64,000 nt of DNA from JANRKN01 sp033763435 (GTDB taxonomy: Bacteria; Planctomycetota; Phycisphaerae; Phycisphaerales; UBA1924): positions 7,904-71,903 of the forward strand of contig JANRKN010000007.1 of NCBI GenBank assembly GCA_033763435.1. Reading direction: 5' to 3'. Below are positions 62,818 through 64,000 of this stretch, one piece after another. The notes beneath the pieces are model-generated. The model was not told where the DNA came from. It saw only the letters and a list, made by a program, of their open reading frames with translations, and ran no database searches. The position numbers were made by a program, and so were the translations under genes. The number at the start of each line of letters is the position of its first letter. Positions within the stretch are counted from its first letter, which is position 1.

Positions 62818-64000
62818 ACGCGGCTTCGAGTCGGCGGATCATCGTCTCGGCGGCGAACTCGTCGCGGCAGAACTCCTGCCCGCGCCGGGCAAGCTCGGAC
62901 CGCAGCGACGGTTCAGCGTACAGCCGATCGAGCGCCTCCCGCAAGCGCGTGCGGTTCCCCGGCGGAATCAGGAGCCCGGTCTGGCCATCGACGCAGGCCT
63001 CGCGCGTGCCGTCGACGTCGTACGCCGCAACCGCCGTGCCCGTCAGCAGCGCCTGAGGCACCGTCCGCGGCAGGCCCTCCCGATAGCTCGGATGCACCAG
63101 CACGTCCATCGCGCGCATCAGCGCGGGCACCCGCGCGGGCGGGACCAGCCCCGTGAGCACGAGTTCAGGCCCGTCGCCCGCGGCCTGCTGGTCCGGCTTG
63201 TCCAGCTCGCGGATCCGCAGACCCATCGCGCGTGCGCGCTCGAGCAGTCGCCCGCGCCACCAGCCGTCGCCTACCCAGAGCAGCGACCACTTCGCATGGA
63301 CACGCGGATCGAGCACGTCCAGCAGATCGTCGTGGCCCTTGTGCTCGGCCAGGCGCGCGACGGTGCCGACGACGAACCGGTCCCGGCCCAGCCCGAGCGA
63401 TGCGCGGACGCTCGCGCGGTCTTCGCCGGACGCGGGGTTCAGGTAGGGCGCCGTGTCGATGCCCGAGCGGACGGTGCGATAGAGCTCGGGCGAGCCGATG
63501 CCGCGCGCAAGAAACTGCTCGGTCATCGCGTCGGCGACGGACAGAATCATGTGACACTGTTTCGCGGCGAAGCGCTCGGCGAGGGTGTATTCGTAGTTGA
63601 CGATGCGGGTCTTCCAGCGCCGGAACAGGCCCCCTTCGACGGGCATGAACGGCGGGCCATGGATCGTGTGCACAACCGCGGGCCTGGGCGTGACGTCCCA
63701 CGCGGCCGCGCGGCCGACAATGCCCGCCTTGCTCGAGTGCGTGTGCACCACGTCGGGCCTGAGCCGCGCGATCAGCGCCTTAAGCTGCTTGTACGCGCGG
63801 TGGTCGCGCGCGGGCGAGACCTCGCGCACCAGGTCCGGCACCTCGTGCGGCGTGATGCTGCGCCCGTCCCCGGCGCGGAACGCGCGGACGCGCTCGAGCA
63901 TCGAACCCTCGGGGCCGTAGATGGGGCCGAAAGCCAGGTGAACTTCGTGCCCGAGGTTGGTCTGACCTTCGCAGGAAATGACCGTGTTCTCCTGCGATCC
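62789..64000 (-). CDS. GT4-family glycosyltransferase (partial, runs off the right edge)
   Basis: The frame stays open from the stop at 62789 to the right edge (over 400 codons), and the part before ATG 63901 still reads as glycosyltransferase sequence (NLGHEVHLAFGPIYGPEGS), so the true start lies beyond the window. Visible features are DVVHTHSSKAGIVGRAAAW, VGTVARLAEHKGHDDLLD and the GT4 nucleotide-sugar motif region VLVHPSYREGLPRTVPQALLTG. Such enzymes build surface polysaccharides. The substrate is unknown. Confidence 0.87.
   Translation of the reverse strand, partial: GSQENTVISCEGQTNLGHEVHLAFGPIYGPEGSMLERVRAFRAGDGRSITPHEVPDLVREVSPARDHRAYKQLKALIARLRPDVVHTHSSKAGIVGRAAAWDVTPRPAVVHTIHGPPFMPVEGGLFRRWKTRIVNYEYTLAERFAAKQCHMILSVADAMTEQFLARGIGSPELYRTVRSGIDTAPYLNPASGEDRASVRASLGLGRDRFVVGTVARLAEHKGHDDLLDVLDPRVHAKWSLLWVGDGWWRGRLLERARAMGLRIRELDKPDQQAAGDGPELVLTGLVPPARVPALMRAMDVLVHPSYREGLPRTVPQALLTGTAVAAYDVDGTREACVDGQTGLLIPPGNRTRLREALDRLYAEPSLRSELARRGQEFCRDEFAAETMIRRLEAAYADARSKLS

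Overview
The window is a very GC-rich bacterial chromosome segment, densely coded on both strands. Several traits together suggest a planctomycete, most likely class Phycisphaerae: large Hanks-type kinases with a membrane anchor and TPR-like tails, secreted proteins with a PEP-CTERM-like sorting tail that reads P-x-PGAAA, small membrane proteins starting with a CPRCGYDQSG zinc ribbon, a very small Hc1-like histone, two adjacent clpP genes and an isolated atpD. The organism is an inference; there is no rRNA gene to confirm it. I see no insertion sequence, phage gene, CRISPR array or integrase, so this looks like core chromosome.

Layout. 1-10 kb: end of a pseudopilin cluster, nnrD, a secreted transglutaminase divergent from tatD-lgt, two zinc-ribbon membrane proteins (the second split by an in-frame stop), glyA. 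9-17 kb, minus strand: fabZ-like and manA-like genes, an Hc1-like histone, then a tightly overlapping yidC > HAD phosphatase > rsmA > phosphotransferase string, and a metallophosphoesterase. 17-20 kb: clpP1 and clpP2 behind a 5 x 15 bp G-rich tandem repeat, a lipoprotein, and a highly ordered repeat element. 20-30 kb: a probable PPi-type phosphofructokinase, two exported amidohydrolase-family proteins and a kinase. 30-40 kb, minus strand: a TetR-controlled efflux locus combining a DevBCA-like ABC pump, a TolC-like channel and an RND pump. 40-50 kb: tRNA-Glu, nadD, a methyltransferase and two large kinases, then dnaK. 50-64 kb: DUF429, MFS, comB-like, atpD, an Eis-like acetyltransferase, two sorting-tail proteins, an oversized signal peptidase I, trpS, a large secreted protein of unknown role, and a glycosyltransferase that runs off the right edge.

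The observations most worth following are: (a) the ClpP pair, where ClpP2 has Thr and Asn at the nucleophile and acid positions while ClpP1 keeps Ser-His-Asp; (b) the 15-bp tandem repeat whose fifth copy is the clpP1 ribosome-binding site and whose G-runs could form a quadruplex; (c) the 8-base-period inverted arrays capped by a perfect palindrome at 19.92-20.05 kb, with a related array at 16.33 kb; (d) the signal peptidase I with a large inserted region; (e) the stop-split zinc-ribbon gene. All functional calls rest on motif recognition by eye; no database search was run.
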